In this document: positions 11,276 through 22,399 of the stretch, piece by piece
Layout of the letters: the number at the start of each line of letters is the position of its first letter
How positions within the stretch are numbered: position 1 is the stretch's first letter
Assembly (NCBI GenBank): GCA_022575985.1
Contig: JAKSXM010000007.1
Location: 34,164,501 to 34,228,500, forward strand
Direction: 5' to 3'
DNA length: 64,000 nt
DNA from: Anagrus nilaparvatae
Lineage: Eukaryota > Arthropoda > Insecta > Hymenoptera > Mymaridae
The notes under the pieces: generated by a model
The model's database searches: none
Told to the model about the DNA's origin: nothing
Seen by the model: only the letters and a program-made list of their open reading frames with translations
Program-made: the position numbers and the translations under genes

Positions 11276-11760
11276 TGTTGTTCTTGACCCCAAGTCCACT
11301 TAACGTCCTTGTTTAACAACTTAACAAGAGGTAATTTTAGTTCCGCAACTTTTTCAATAAACCTGGAATACCATCCTACCATACCTAAAAATCGCCTTAG
11401 TTCTTTTAGGTTAGTAGGGGCTGGGTATTCTAAGACCGGTTTAATTTTTTCTTCGTCTGGTCTAAGGCCATTTGCATCTAACACAAATCCTAGATATATA
11501 ATCTCCTTACAGCCAAATTAGCATTTTTCGGGATTTATTGAGAGTCCTGCTTCAACCAATTTTTTTAAAACTATCCTTAGGTATTTTAAGTGTTCTTCAA
11601 AAGTCTCCGTTGCTATAACTATATCATCCTGATAAGTTAAAACGCAAGGTTCGAGGTCTGGCGTGATTATCTTATCCATCAGTCTCTGGAAGGTTTTAGG
11701 GCCATCGGTGATGCCAAAAGGTATTATATTATTTACCCCTTTTACTGTTGTTTGGAGGTT
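11002..11760 (-). pseudogene. Gypsy reverse transcriptase (C-terminal half) and RNase H start
   Basis: The frame enters reverse transcriptase at IIPFGITDGPKTFQRLMDKI and continues through TYQDDIVIAT (the YXDD catalytic box, with Gln at X), EAGLSINPEKC, then YLGFVLDANGL, the connection LRRFLGMVGWYSRFI and the RNase H start. The fingers and first palm motifs are absent, and the sequence joins directly to the Gag knuckle region. A TAA at 11518-11520 interrupts the frame after PEKC; reading resumes in the same frame. Confidence 0.85.
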
Positions 11761-12720
11761 ACCGGGGTCTGAGTAGCCTCTGTTTGCCAGTTTCCCATTG
11801 ACTGGTTTTTCTGTTCCTGGCATTTAATGCAGTTACGGTAAGCTACGTCTAAATTGCCGCAATCAAAGCATACTAATCGATTTCCTAATTGAGGACATGC
11901 CCTAGCTTTATGACCCACTTCTGAACATAGAGTACATGTACCGCTAAAAGGGGCTCTAGTATAAGACTGGTGCATATTTGCTGTAGGTTGATTTTGGTAA
12001 GCTTGGTTGGGTCTGACAATATTTTGATTAGGGTTGAATTGATTGTAATTATTTGGGTAAAAACTTTGGGGGGTGGGGATAAAACCAAGGGTTTTGGGGT
12101 AAACCTGGCGTTTTGGGGTAGAACTGCTGGTTTCCCTGCGCCTGGTACCCTCCCTGAGAAAAATTCGGTCTACGAGGTCGCGACTACCCTGACATCTGAC
12201 CGGGTGTCGTATTATTTACTTGCTGCTGTTTTGGTTGCTGCTGGGTATTTGGATGCTTAACTTGCTGTGTATTATTTACCGTGTCAGTAGTTATGGCGGC
12301 TATATCTTCTTTATTTTCTTGATTTTGCGTTGACTTTTTCTTGGCCTTTTTAGGTTTCTTTTCCTTTTTAGCTATTTCATTGTTATTTTCTGTCTCTTCT
12401 TCGTTAGATACTTGTATAGCTGCAATTTTCGTTTTTACCGTTTTTTCCTCGTATGCTAACTCAGGAATTATCATTTTATCCTTAGACTTAGGGGCAACGT
12501 ATCGCGAGCGTATTTCAACCGCTTTTTCATGCTTTTTACCTAAGCTTAAAAGTGTTTTAAAATTTTCAATCTTATGAGTTTGCATTTATGTTTCCATATA
12601 TCGCTGGTAATCAGGGTGTAAAACCCTAAGTGCCATAGTCACTAATTTTAGTTCAGATTGTATTTTTAACTGCTCTAACATCTCTTTTATCTTCGTATTT
12701 CTGAATCGCTGTTTTCCTAC
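11742..12720 (-). pseudogene. Gypsy Gag with zinc knuckles
   Basis: The N-terminal part (about 12690-12590) reads helix-rich sequence ending ALRVLHPDYQRYMET before a TAA at 12586-12588, then continues in frame with a Lys/Glu-rich block (KKEKKPKKAKKKS) and a Gln/Asn/Pro-rich linker. Near 12068, at a C/G-rich run, the frame shifts. The linker then continues to CTLCSEVGHKARACP (CX2CX4HX4C) and CFDCGNLDVAYRNC, a second, altered knuckle. The start of Gag is not found. Confidence 0.75.
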
Positions 12721-12724
12721 CCAT

Positions 12725-13777
12725 TTTAAAAGAAAGGTTTAATATTATATTGTGATAAAGGATGATAAACCTAACTTAACAAGAGAAAATTTTCTAATTT
12801 ATATTAATTAATATCTATTTATTTAAAATCAAAACTTCTATCTTTCCCTCAACAACTATTATCTTTATTATCTATCCTTATCTAATCAAAAAAAAATCTA
12901 ACTAATTCAGAGATCTCAAAAAAAATATTGTAATATCGCAAAGGAAAAATTTTCAAAGTTGACAGGTAAACAACCTCAAAAAAAATTTTAAAATTGGGCC
13001 GAGAACAACCTAAAAAAAAATTGTTTTTACAAAAAAAAAAATTTTATTACAGTCAAGTCGATGTGGTTATTATGGTAAGTAACTGTCCAAGAGAATAATT
13101 TGCTTGTAGTCTTTAAAAAAAAAAAAGGGAAAAAGCTTTTTAATAATTGTAAACTGAATTAAATTTCCAAAAAAAAAAGAGAAAAATTTTAACTAATTTG
13201 TAATTTTAATTCAATTAACAAAGACATCAACTGCTTTTAAACTAGTTTGTTTAATTAAATTATTTTGCAAAGTCTTCCCTGTACGGGTACCAAAAATAAA
13301 TTAATATTTTCCTTTACTTATATAAATATTTTTACCGCAATATTTTTACACCTTTTATATTTTCCGCTAATTAAATTTTGCAGGGCATATAAAGAATGTA
13401 CAATAACCTTGCCTAACTTTTTCTAGTTACTTTATATTAACCAAAATGAAATCGTTTTTCTCGCAAATGAAAATTTAGGTTCTATTTCGCAAGCTAGAAA
13501 AATATTTTCTGTTGTGCTTATAAATTTCCTCAGTGAAAGAAAATATCTGGAAATATTTTGAATTTAAATACACTAAAAAAATTTACAGGGGGAAAAAATT
13601 TCCGAACGGCCGATGACGTTACAGTGACATAGGCCATAGTTTTGCGACTCAGATATCGTACTTTTGGGGATATTCAATTTTTACTATTTTTGGGAAATTT
13701 TTTGAAAATTTGATTAAAAAGTGAAGTATCTGAAAAATATGATAAAAGTAAAAAATAATTATTTTGATATTATAATA
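12725..13777. other. AT-rich stretch; no gene seen
   Basis: This should hold the 5' leader or LTR of the minus-strand gypsy element, but no repeat pair with the other side is visible. The sequence is homopolymer-rich and non-coding. Confidence 0.5.
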
Positions 13778-14891
13778 ACACAGCTGCACAAAAAAAAAAA
13801 AAGTTCTGATCCTGTAACTAGACCTTCCTACAGGTAAGTTTTTCGAGGTCCTAAAACCGAATCTGAAGTCAGAATTTAGCCTACACCCTCAGATTTTGCC
13901 CCAGCTACCCCCAACCACCCTCTAAACCGCCCAAAAAGCAAATATTTTACTATATCCAAAAGTTAAAAATAAAAGTACTTTAGTTACGTATTTTGATGTC
14001 CTATAACCGAATCTGAAGTCAGAATTTAGCCTACACCCTCAGATTTTGCCCCAGCTACCCCCAGCTACCCTCAGCCACCCTCTAAACCACCCCAAAAATC
14101 AAATATTCTACTATGTCCAAAAGTTAAAAATAAAAGTACCTTATTTACGTATTTTGATGTTCTAAAAACGAATTTTAAGTCAGAATTTACCTATCACCCT
14201 CAGATTTTGCCCCAGATACCCCCAGCTACCCTCTAAACCAACCCAAAAATCAAATATTTTACTATGTCCAAAAGTTAAAAATAAAATAATTTAAGTTACG
14301 TATTTTGATGTCCTAAAACCGAATCTGAAGTCAGAATTTAGCCTACAATCTCAGATTTTGCCCCAGCTACCCCCAGCTACCCTAATTTATAACTTTTGCA
14401 CAAAGTAAAATATTCACCCTCTGGGGCAGTTTAGAGGGTGATTGGGATAGCTGGGGCAAAAACTAAGGGTGATAGGTAAATTCTGACTTGAAATTCGTTT
14501 TTAGAACATCAAAATACGTAAATAAGGTACTTTTATTTTTAACTTTTGGACATAGTAGAATATTTGATTTTTGGGGTGGTTTAGAGGGTGGCTGGGGGTA
14601 GCTGGGGCAAAATCTGAGGGTGTAGGCTAAATTCTGACTTCAGATTCGGTTATAGGACATCAAAATACGTAACTATAAAGTACTTTTATTTTTAACTTTT
14701 GGACATAGTAAAATATTTGCTTTTTGGGCGGTTTAGAGGGTGGCTGGGGGTAGCTGGGGCAAAATCTGAGGATGTAGGATAAAATTCTGAATAAATTCTG
14801 ACTTCAGATTCGGTTTTAGGACATCGAAAAACATACCTGTAGGTAGGTCTAGTTACAGGATCAGAACTTTTTTTTTTTTGTGCAGCTGTGT
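13778..14891. mobile_element. 1.1-kb palindromic element with internal tandem units
   Basis: ACACAGCTGCAC at 13778-13789 is exactly inverted at 14880-14891, followed inward by poly-A and GTTCTGATCCTGTAACTAGACCT on both sides. The left half holds about four tandem units of 150-160 bp (GAATCTGAAGTCAGAATTTA near 13859, 14009, 14170 and 14325). The right half holds the same units inverted; the turn lies near 14390. This is the structure of a Foldback-type element. No transposase or clear target duplication was found. Confidence 0.85.
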
Positions 14892-16123
14892 AATTATTAA
14901 TTATATCGGTTTAGAAACAAATAAAATTTGTTGTTTTCAGTTATAAAAAAAAAATTGTTCCTAATAATTTTTTACAATTATTTAAAATAAAGAATAAAAT
15001 GTCGTAGACCCATTACAATAAATTTTATTTTTTTTTACCATTTCACGAACTGGTCAACACATCTCTTAAATTTGACCAGTTCACGAATTGGTCATTTTAC
15101 TTGACCAATTCACGAAATGGTTAATTTCACAAATGGGGTGTAACACATATATACCAAAGAAGATTCCCCTTCTTTTCTACTTCTTTGCACATACACCTAC
15201 AAAGCCCTGTTCATTTTTATGTACTCTAAGCATGGAAATTTCGCTTTTTAGAAATTATAAACAATAGAAAATCAGTTATTGCTGGTTTATTATATATGTT
15301 AATAAAATATTAAATCATTTATAACTTATTTTTTGCATTTTGTTTTGTTTAATTAAATTAAATATTAAAAATAAAAAAATCTCATATGAAAGTGTATACA
15401 TAGCGGCCCTAGCGATCGGATTTTTTCGCCACTGCGAGCAGTACGATCGAATTCAATTCTCCTTCCACGTCAATCCACGCACCACGCCAATAGTTGATAT
15501 TACCTGATATAAGTTTAATCATGAGTGTATTTTTGTCTTTTATCCCCTCTTAAGCGACAAATAGGCAGTACTGCAAAGTGCAAATAGGCGATCTAGAAAA
15601 GTCTAAAGTGTGTTTTTATGGAAATAAGCTTTATTCTTATTTAATATTTATTCTAATGAGAATTTATAATCAGAATATCAGATATTTTATATGATTTGTT
15701 CAGAAAAAAGGCAAAAAAGCTTTCTTTAGCGTAACTAATTGTAAAAACGGAAGCCTTTTAAATAAAGTTAATTATATATACTATGCTTTTTAAAAAAAAT
15801 GTTCTTTATTAAAAATAATTTTTAATTACAGTTTATTTTTAGAACTTCATTAAAAAATTTTATTGTTTTATAAGTCCAACAATTTTTGTTAGGATTTTGC
15901 ATTAAAGTAAAATTTTTATAATTACATGATTTTGATTGACAATATGCAGTAAAATGTTTAGTTGATTTAATTAATAACAAGGTAGCAATTGTTAAGTTTA
16001 AATGATTCTTTTAGCAAAAAATAGTTTTGCTAATAAAAAACAAATGTGATCAATATTGTAGGTAAATCAATTTTTGTAATTTGAAATATTCCTTTTTAAA
16101 ATTGAAAAATAAAAACGTTTAAT
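14892..16123. other. Region upstream of HINFP
   Basis: It contains alternating ACCAGTTCACGAATTGGTCA-like short repeats at about 15035-15135 and a more GC-rich patch at 15405-15500 (TAGCGATCGGA, CAGTACGATCGAATTC), which could include the promoter or a 5' untranslated exon. No TATA box or splice site could be assigned with confidence. Confidence 0.35.
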
Positions 16124-17046
16124 ATGAGCGGAGCAGTCAGGCAAGTATTAATAAGTCAAGAAAGATGTACACAATGGTTAGATGCATCAAAAAGTCTTTT
16201 ACATGATAAGGATAATTTAAAAAAACAGAAAATAGATGATTGTATTGAAGAATTCATTGAAACTGATTCTGAATTTGATTCAGTATCAGAATGTGGTTTA
16301 AAAAAAAGAAAACTTGGTTTTCAATTAAAATCTGAAGAATTAAAGATGTTTTGTGAATGGCAGAATTGTAATTTTCAAAGTAAATCATTAGATTCTTTTG
16401 TTAAACATGTATCTAATCATATATCAGAATTAGATATAAAAATAACTGGGACTTTGGAATGTTATGTTTGTTTGTGGAATGGTTGTAACTATGAAGATGA
16501 TGATCCTGAATTAATGAAAAAACATGTTAATTACCATTCTTATCATACCAAAATAAAAACAATTGGAAAAAATGTTAGAAGTAGAACAAAATTACCTGTA
16601 AGTATAGAAATAATTTTTCAAATCATAAATAACTTCATAAAATATTTAATTTTTTTTTTTTTCATTTTTTTTTTATATGCATTAATTGAATTATTTAATT
16701 GTTTAGAAATGTCATCAAGAAAAGGATTGGATTAGTAAGTGGGATTCATTACCGTTACATGTATGTGATTGGGACCAGTGTGTTTCTAAATCTTTTAGTA
16801 ACTATCAGTTATTTTTATTTCATGTGTCATCTCATGTAGAAAATAATCCTCGAGGTAACAATGTTCTTGGAGGTGTTAATTGTATGTGGGTTACTTGTCA
16901 AAAAAAGTATCCAAATTTGTATAAGCTTCGTGAGCATGTAAGAGTTCATACACGAGAAAAAGTTATAGCTTGCCCTGATTGTGGTAATATGTTCGCCAAT
17001 AATACAAAATTTTATAATCATTGCAAAAGGCAAATTTCATTATCAG
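16124..17046 (+). CDS. HINFP: Histone H4 transcription factor HINFP/MIZF, 5' two exons
   Basis: The product is a C2H2 zinc-finger nuclear protein. In animals HINFP binds the histone H4 promoter at the G1/S transition. Exon 1 (16124-16597) starts at ATG and ends with donor CCT|GTAAGT. Intron 1 (16598-16706) ends TTTAG, and exon 2 (16707-17046) continues in phase. Fingers in order: CEWQNC...HVSNH, CLWNGC...HVNYH, CDWDQC...HVSSH, CMWVTC...HVRVH and CPDCGNMFANNTKF...HCKRQ. The CX4C spacing with Trp, the HSYHTK segment and the FANNTKF..H..RQ finger are distinctive of this family. Exon 2 ends at TCAG|GTATTT, a donor leaving phase 1; without splicing the frame stops after about nine more codons. The remaining C-terminal fingers are not visible downstream. 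Either the next intron is very long and full of repeats, or this is a truncated copy. Confidence 0.85.
16598..16706 (+). other. HINFP intron 1
   Basis: The 109-bp intron runs from GTAAGT to a pyrimidine-rich stretch and TTTAG. It is AT-rich, and splicing keeps the reading frame from the second to the third zinc finger (phase 0). Confidence 0.8.
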
Positions 17047-17911
17047 GTATTTATTTTCTAAAATTTATCTAAAACTTAATCAGCATATGTTAATTAAATC
17101 AGGGTTGTTAGTTTATGCAAAACTGGCTTTATAAATTTATATGAAATTTATACAGTTATATTCAAAGTTTTATCAGGGTATACCCTATTATTTTTTTTTA
17201 CAAAATGACTTGTCTGACCATAAGGTTATTTTTAGGGGTACGACAATTGAAATACGAACTTAAAAAAAATTAATAAAAATCACCCGATTTTAACAACTTT
17301 TTTCAAAGCATACGACAGATGGCCATTGTATGCTTTATTTTTAAAAGCATAAATAAAAAATGCGTATTAAGGTGGTTCACGGAGTTTATAAAAAACGAAT
17401 TATATGAACTAAAATTTACTGGAGATGAAGATAATTAAAAAACAAATCCATTGATCCCAAACAATACCCAGGTTCCCGATTAATTAAGAAAGAAATAAGC
17501 AACAGAAAATTTTTAAGGTTAAACATGCGTTCTTATGGAAGTTGATATTGTTTTAATTCGTACTAATTCCATTACTCTAGTCAAAATACGGGTTTGTTGG
17601 TTGTATAGTTTCTGGCCACCACCAGATTTGGTCTACTACAGATTTTTTGGATCCCTGAACACGAAAATCGGAGTCTTTTCTATGAGAAATAGGGGCTTGA
17701 CCCTTAATTTGGGCAACAAAGAATTTTTTATAATAATATCATTTTTGTAAAAAGCTTAATTATTATTATTATTATTAAATCTACAAATTTTACGAAGCTT
17801 TGCTAAAAAATTTATTTTGGATAATTTTTCAACAATGCTTCGTTTAAAAATTATCAAAAATTTTCGGAAAATACCGTACCCGGCACCACATATTTTATTT
17901 TGGAGAGAGTG
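17047..17911. other. Sequence after HINFP exon 2, no gene seen
   Basis: It starts with a 5' splice site. It includes ATTAAGGTGGTTCACGGAG at 17370, which resembles the TTAAGG(T/G)G ends of TTAA-flanked elements, but no partner end was found, and a short (ATT)n run at 17760. Confidence 0.45.
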
Positions 17912-18392
17912 AACAGTATTCCGGAGCTCTGTAATTACCGACAAATTTCTATGGGGAATCTAGTAAATTTGGGCTGATTTAAGCCAATCGGTTACTGATT
18001 TCCTGAAGCCAAAAACTAATTAAAAAAATTTTCCTTTTACAGAAAATATTCTTTTTAGTTCCTCTACACCGCTATCGTCTTTGATTTTTGATATTCGATA
18101 ATTTTTTTTATTAAATAATAATTTATAATAATAAACAGTTCGCGTCCAATCAAATGGCGTCGAATAGATACGAACTTGTGAATTTTTATTTTATTTAAAA
18201 AAATTATCGAATATCAAAAATCGTAGACGATAGCGGTCTAGAGGAACTAAAAATAAAATTTTCTGTAAGAGGAAAATTTTTTTAATTGCTTTTTGGCTTC
18301 AGTAAATCAGGAACCGATTAACCTAAATCATCCCAAATTTACTAGATTCCCCATAGAAAATGTCGGTAATTACAGACCTCCGGAATGCTGTT
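17912..18392. mobile_element. 481-bp foldback element
   Basis: AACAGTATTCCGG at 17912 is inverted at the right end with one change (CCGGAATGCTGTT, ending 18392). The arms of about 200 bp share CTGTAATTACCGACA, GGGGAATCTAGTAAATTTGGG and GACGATAGCGG. A centre of about 80 bp (GTTCGCGTCCAATCAAATGGCG) is unpaired. No coding sequence. Confidence 0.8.
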
Positions 18393-19394
18393 AATGGTAG
18401 TTCAAAAAGGAGCGAGAGAAAATTGACAAATGCTCCAGTCAAAATGAGGGTTTGGGGTAGAACTCTGTTGACAGGATGAGATTTGCTCTACTATATGTTT
18501 TTTGGGTCGCAGAATACGAATCCGGTATCCAGTAGGGCTGGGGATTACACTTAAATAATAAAATAAGAGAACAGCCTTAAATCAGCAAAAACTACCCCTT
18601 TTTAGGAGGATTTTGCAAAATTTTGAAAGTAAAGCTAATATGGTCAAATATATTTTATTTTTTGATGATAGATTAAGAAGATATTGCGATTTTTCATAAT
18701 TGGCTAAAATTAGGATATATGAGCTAATTCTAGAGGGTTAAAACTACTCCTAAAATTAAAAAAAATAGAAAAAACATGATAAAAGTTTATTTTTTATTCC
18801 ACAAAAAAAAGTAAAAAAAATAATAGATATATATTTAAAAAAATCATGGGCGATATAAACAACAACAATATTGATAGTAAAATTTTATCATGGTTTTTAT
18901 GTATGTATAAATTTAGGGGTTGTTTTAACCTCCTCCTCCCGGGGGGGGGGGGGGGAAGGTGAATACATTTTAAGATGATTAAAATAGCATAAAACATTTT
19001 AAATATTTGATTCCACAAAAAAAAGTAAAAAAAATTTATTTTATCATGGTTTTGGGTGCCACTCACAGGTCATAATTGTCGTTGTCCAATCGGGGCAGTT
19101 TTCGAAAATCAAGTGTAAGAATTTTTTCCGCCGGCTCCGGCATTTTTTTCGATTCGAGAAATATTTATAAAATCCACTTTTTTTCAATTATTTTGTGTTT
19201 ATAACAACATTACACAATATTCGGATCAAAAAAATTCTTGGAAAATTGATTAAAAAAATTTTCAATAATTTTCAATCAATAATGCTGATATTTAGTATGT
19301 GAGTATTTAAAGGTATATGCTAAAATGAATTTTTTTCAGCTAACATCTTTCGTTCGTGAATAGACCAGTTAATATAAATTCATTATTTATTCAT

Positions 19395-19560
19395 GTCAGT
19401 TTATACCCTGGTGTGGCGTCTGTTCACAGATCTGATAGCAGAAATGACCGCAGAAATGATCGCAGAAATGATCGCAGATCTGAGATCAGAACTGATACCA
19501 GATTATCGACGTAGATCTGTGATCAGATCTGCGATCAGATCTGGGGTAAAAAAAAAATTA
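19395..19560. repeat. AGATCTG-rich inverted repeat, left arm
   Basis: Dense AGATCTG/CAGATC and ATGATCGCAGAA motifs; the inverse copy is at about 25480-25630, starting ACCCCAGATCTGATCGCAG. Both ends carry the block CTGGTGTGGCGTCTGTTCACAG or its complement. Confidence 0.85.
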
Positions 19561-20001
19561 AATAATAAAAATTTATTTATTTTATCATTAATGCGAATAA
19601 AAAACGAATTAATATAATAAATACAGGGAAAAAAATTCTAAGTTGTATTGACAAATAACTTTGTTGAAATATGCCAACAAAGTATTTGTTGAATTGTCAT
19701 AGTTACTTAGTTGATTCAAACAGAGTGAAAATTTTGTTTAAAAAAAATTATTTTTTTATTTTTTTATTGATTAATTATTTTTGATAATTATTTTTTTTAT
19801 ATTTATTTAGGTTTTTTTTTTTTTTTATTAATAATTTTTTTTTTTGATAATTATTTTTCTTCTATTTATTTAGGTTTTTTTTTTTTTTTTTATTAATAAT
19901 TTTTTTTTTTTATAATTATTTTTTTTATATTTATTTATGTACTTATATATTTTTTTATTTAAAATCGAAGAAAAATTTAAAAAAAACCGAAGAAAAATTT
20001 T

Positions 20002-20075
20002 GACTGCTACTGGGATCGAACTGAGTATTGCGGCTTCCGAGACTGCGTGATTATCCATTCTGCTAACAGGACAGT
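20002..20075 (-). tRNA. Degenerate tRNA-like sequence, perhaps Arg(TCG)-derived
   Basis: On the minus strand the sequence reads an A-box-like TTAGCAGAATGG, then AATGGATAA, as in many arginine tRNAs. An anticodon-like GTCTCGGAAG follows, then a B-box-like AGTTCGATCCC. The acceptor ends (AACTGTC and AGCAGTC) and the T stem pair poorly, so it is probably a tRNA pseudogene or the head of a tRNA-derived SINE rather than a working gene. Confidence 0.4.
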
Positions 20076-20289
20076 TGTATTTAATAAAAAAATTTTAAGT
20101 ACTGTATGTTACAGATAATAATTTTCGAAATTATATGCAGAGTAAATTATGCATACCCAGCGAAATGCATATTTAAAAATAATAGATAAAACTATCATAA
20201 ATAATTTTTAGGAAATTCCATTTCTTTATTATAATAATAATGAATAATAATATAAACAAAAGCCGCTGCTGAAGAACACGTTTCGACTT

Positions 20290-21010
20290 GTCGCCGTACT
20301 CCAGTCAAAACGCGGGGGGGGGGGTGTATTTTCAGCTACTGACATGAGATTTGCTCTACTATATGTTTTTTAGGTCGCTGATCACGAAAATCGGGGTTAT
20401 TTCTGCCCGAAATTTTCGGAACACCCTTAAATTTGCAAAAACTACCCCCAAAAAGGGGTTTTTTGATATATTAGCAAACTGATTTTATAGATTTAGCCAA
20501 GAATTGGTCTTAGGGGGTTTTTTGGGTCGCTGAACAAGAATTTCAGGTAGTTTTCAAATGAATAATTAATATTTCACCCTTAAATTAGCAAAAATTAACC
20601 CTAAAAGGGGGTGTTTTTGATATTTTTGCACTTTGAGCGACCAGATTATGTCCATACAGGTTTTTTGGGTCGCTGATCAAGAATTTGGGGGAATTTTTGA
20701 TAAATAATTAATATTTCACCCTTAAATTAGAAAAACAACCCCTAAAAAGGGTGTTTTTGCTATTTTCGTACTTTGAGCAACCAAATGAGATCCTTACAGT
20801 TTTTTTTGGATGATGATCAAGAATTTGGGGGAATTTGAAATAAATAATTAATATTTCACCCTTAAATTAGCAAAAACAACCCCAAAAATGGGTGTTTTTG
20901 CTATTTTCGTACTTGGAGCAGCCAAATGAGATTCTTACACTTTTTTTGGGTGATGATCAAGGATTTGGGAGATTTTTTTATTAAAAATTAATATTTCACC
21001 CTAAAATAAG
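20290..21010. repeat. Tandem array with GGGTCGCTGATCA motif, left arm
   Basis: Five or so units of 120-150 bp carry TTTTTTGGGTCGCTGATCA(A/C)GAA, ATTAATATTTCACCCTTAAATTAG and an AAAAACAACCCC block. The array is inverted at 22400-23240, making a palindrome centred near 21.8 kb. Confidence 0.85.
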
Positions 21011-21334
21011 CAAAACTAATAATTATTTAAAAATAAAAATATAATTATTTTTATTATTTTTATTCACCTGCATTAATTTCAATTATTAAAAAATGTTTTT
21101 ACATAAATTTTATGAATACTTTATTTATAATTTTTTGAGTATAAATAATAAATTAGAATTCCTTTAATAGAAATCATCATACTTAAGTTACAGATAAGTA
21201 TCCCAAAAATACTTAAAATAAGTTTACAAAAAGTAAAAAATGCATGAATATACAAAAAACGCTGCCAAGTGATTGGCACTATGGTTCCTCATCAACAATA
21301 GCAAAATATTTATAATGGTCTATTTTATCTAATA

Positions 21335-22140
21335 AAAATGATGTTTTTTTAATTTTTTTATATGAAAAATATTCAAAAAAAAATTTTGAAAAATTACGTA
21401 TCAGATGGAAAAAATCCTTTAAAAACAATAATTCTATATATTAATACTTTCATAGAAATAAATTAAGTACTACATCCAAAAAGAAAAAAAATTATTGTGT
21501 TTTTTTAATTTCTTTATACAAAAAATTTTGAAAAAAAAAATTTCGAAAAATTACATATTAAATGGAGAAATCCTTTAAAAACGATGATTCTGGATATTAG
21601 AACTTTCCTAGAAATAAATTAGGTATTACGTCCAAAAAGAAAAAAAATTATTGTATTTTTTAAATTTTTTTATTAAAAAAATTTTGAAAAAAAATATCGA
21701 AAAATTACGTATCACATGAAATAATCATTTAAAAACGATAATTCTAAATATTCGTACTTTCGTAGAAAAATATTAAGTACTATATCCTAAAAAAAAAAAA
21801 AAATTGGCATTTTTTATATTTTTTGGCGGCAAAAATTTTGAGAAAAGAATTTTCAAAAAATTAAGTATCAGGTCCAAAAAATTACTTTTATAGAGGTTTT
21901 TAAAACTAGTACTTCCGTGGAAATAAATTAGGTACTACGTCCAAAAAGAAAAAAAAAATTTGTATTTTTTGTATTTTTTTGTGAAAATAATTTTGGGAAA
22001 AAAATTTTCAAAAAATTAAGTATCAGATTCGAGATATCTAGTAAAAACCATACTTTCAAATATAAGTACTTTCGTGGAAATAAATGAGGTATTACATCCA
22101 AATTAAAAAAAAAAAAAAGTACCTCGAGCTTTTTTGGTGA
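21335..22140. repeat. Tandem array, about 156-bp unit, five copies
   Basis: Units share AAATAAATTA(A/G)GTA(C/T)TACATCCAAAAAG (near 21474, 21630, 21784, 21938, 22097), then poly-A/T and ACGTATCAGAT. It occupies the centre of the palindrome formed by the arrays on either side. Confidence 0.85.
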
Positions 22141-22209
22141 AAAAAATTTTGAAAAAAAAATTAGGTCTTAATGTCGTGTTGGCTGTGAAATATCACCGGT
22201 TACAGTGCG

Positions 22210-22217
<8 letters not shown>

Positions 22218-22260
<43 letters not shown>
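22218..22260. repeat. (CATA)n/(CA)n microsatellite
   Basis: A short CATACATA run passes into about 16 CA repeats. Confidence 0.95.
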
Positions 22261-22261
<1 letters not shown>

Positions 22262-22399
22262 TTTTTTTAAAAACCGGTTTTTTAGCTTCCTGAGGTCTCA
22301 AAACGTGCTTATATGCCAAAATATCGAAAATCAAAATTTCATCTATCACAAAGGTTCCTCTATGAGGAACCAAAATCCCCCAAATCCTTGATCATCGAC

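Larger units (their letters stand above)
9016..12720 (-). mobile_element. Degenerate Ty3/gypsy LTR retrotransposon
   Basis: On the minus strand, from high to low coordinates, the order is Gag with zinc knuckles, the C-terminal half of reverse transcriptase, RNase H, then integrase, which is the Ty3/gypsy order. Protease and the first half of reverse transcriptase are missing. Frame breaks are seen near 12068, at the stop 12586-12588, at the stop 11518-11520, at the 262-bp duplication and near 10110. I could not identify LTRs or a primer-binding site on either side, so the boundaries are those of recognisable coding sequence. Confidence 0.85.

Noticed and set aside
17370..17400. TTAAGGTGGTTCACGGAG as a TTAA-element end
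   Set aside because: No inverted partner with TTAA was found within reach, so only one end, if any, is present.
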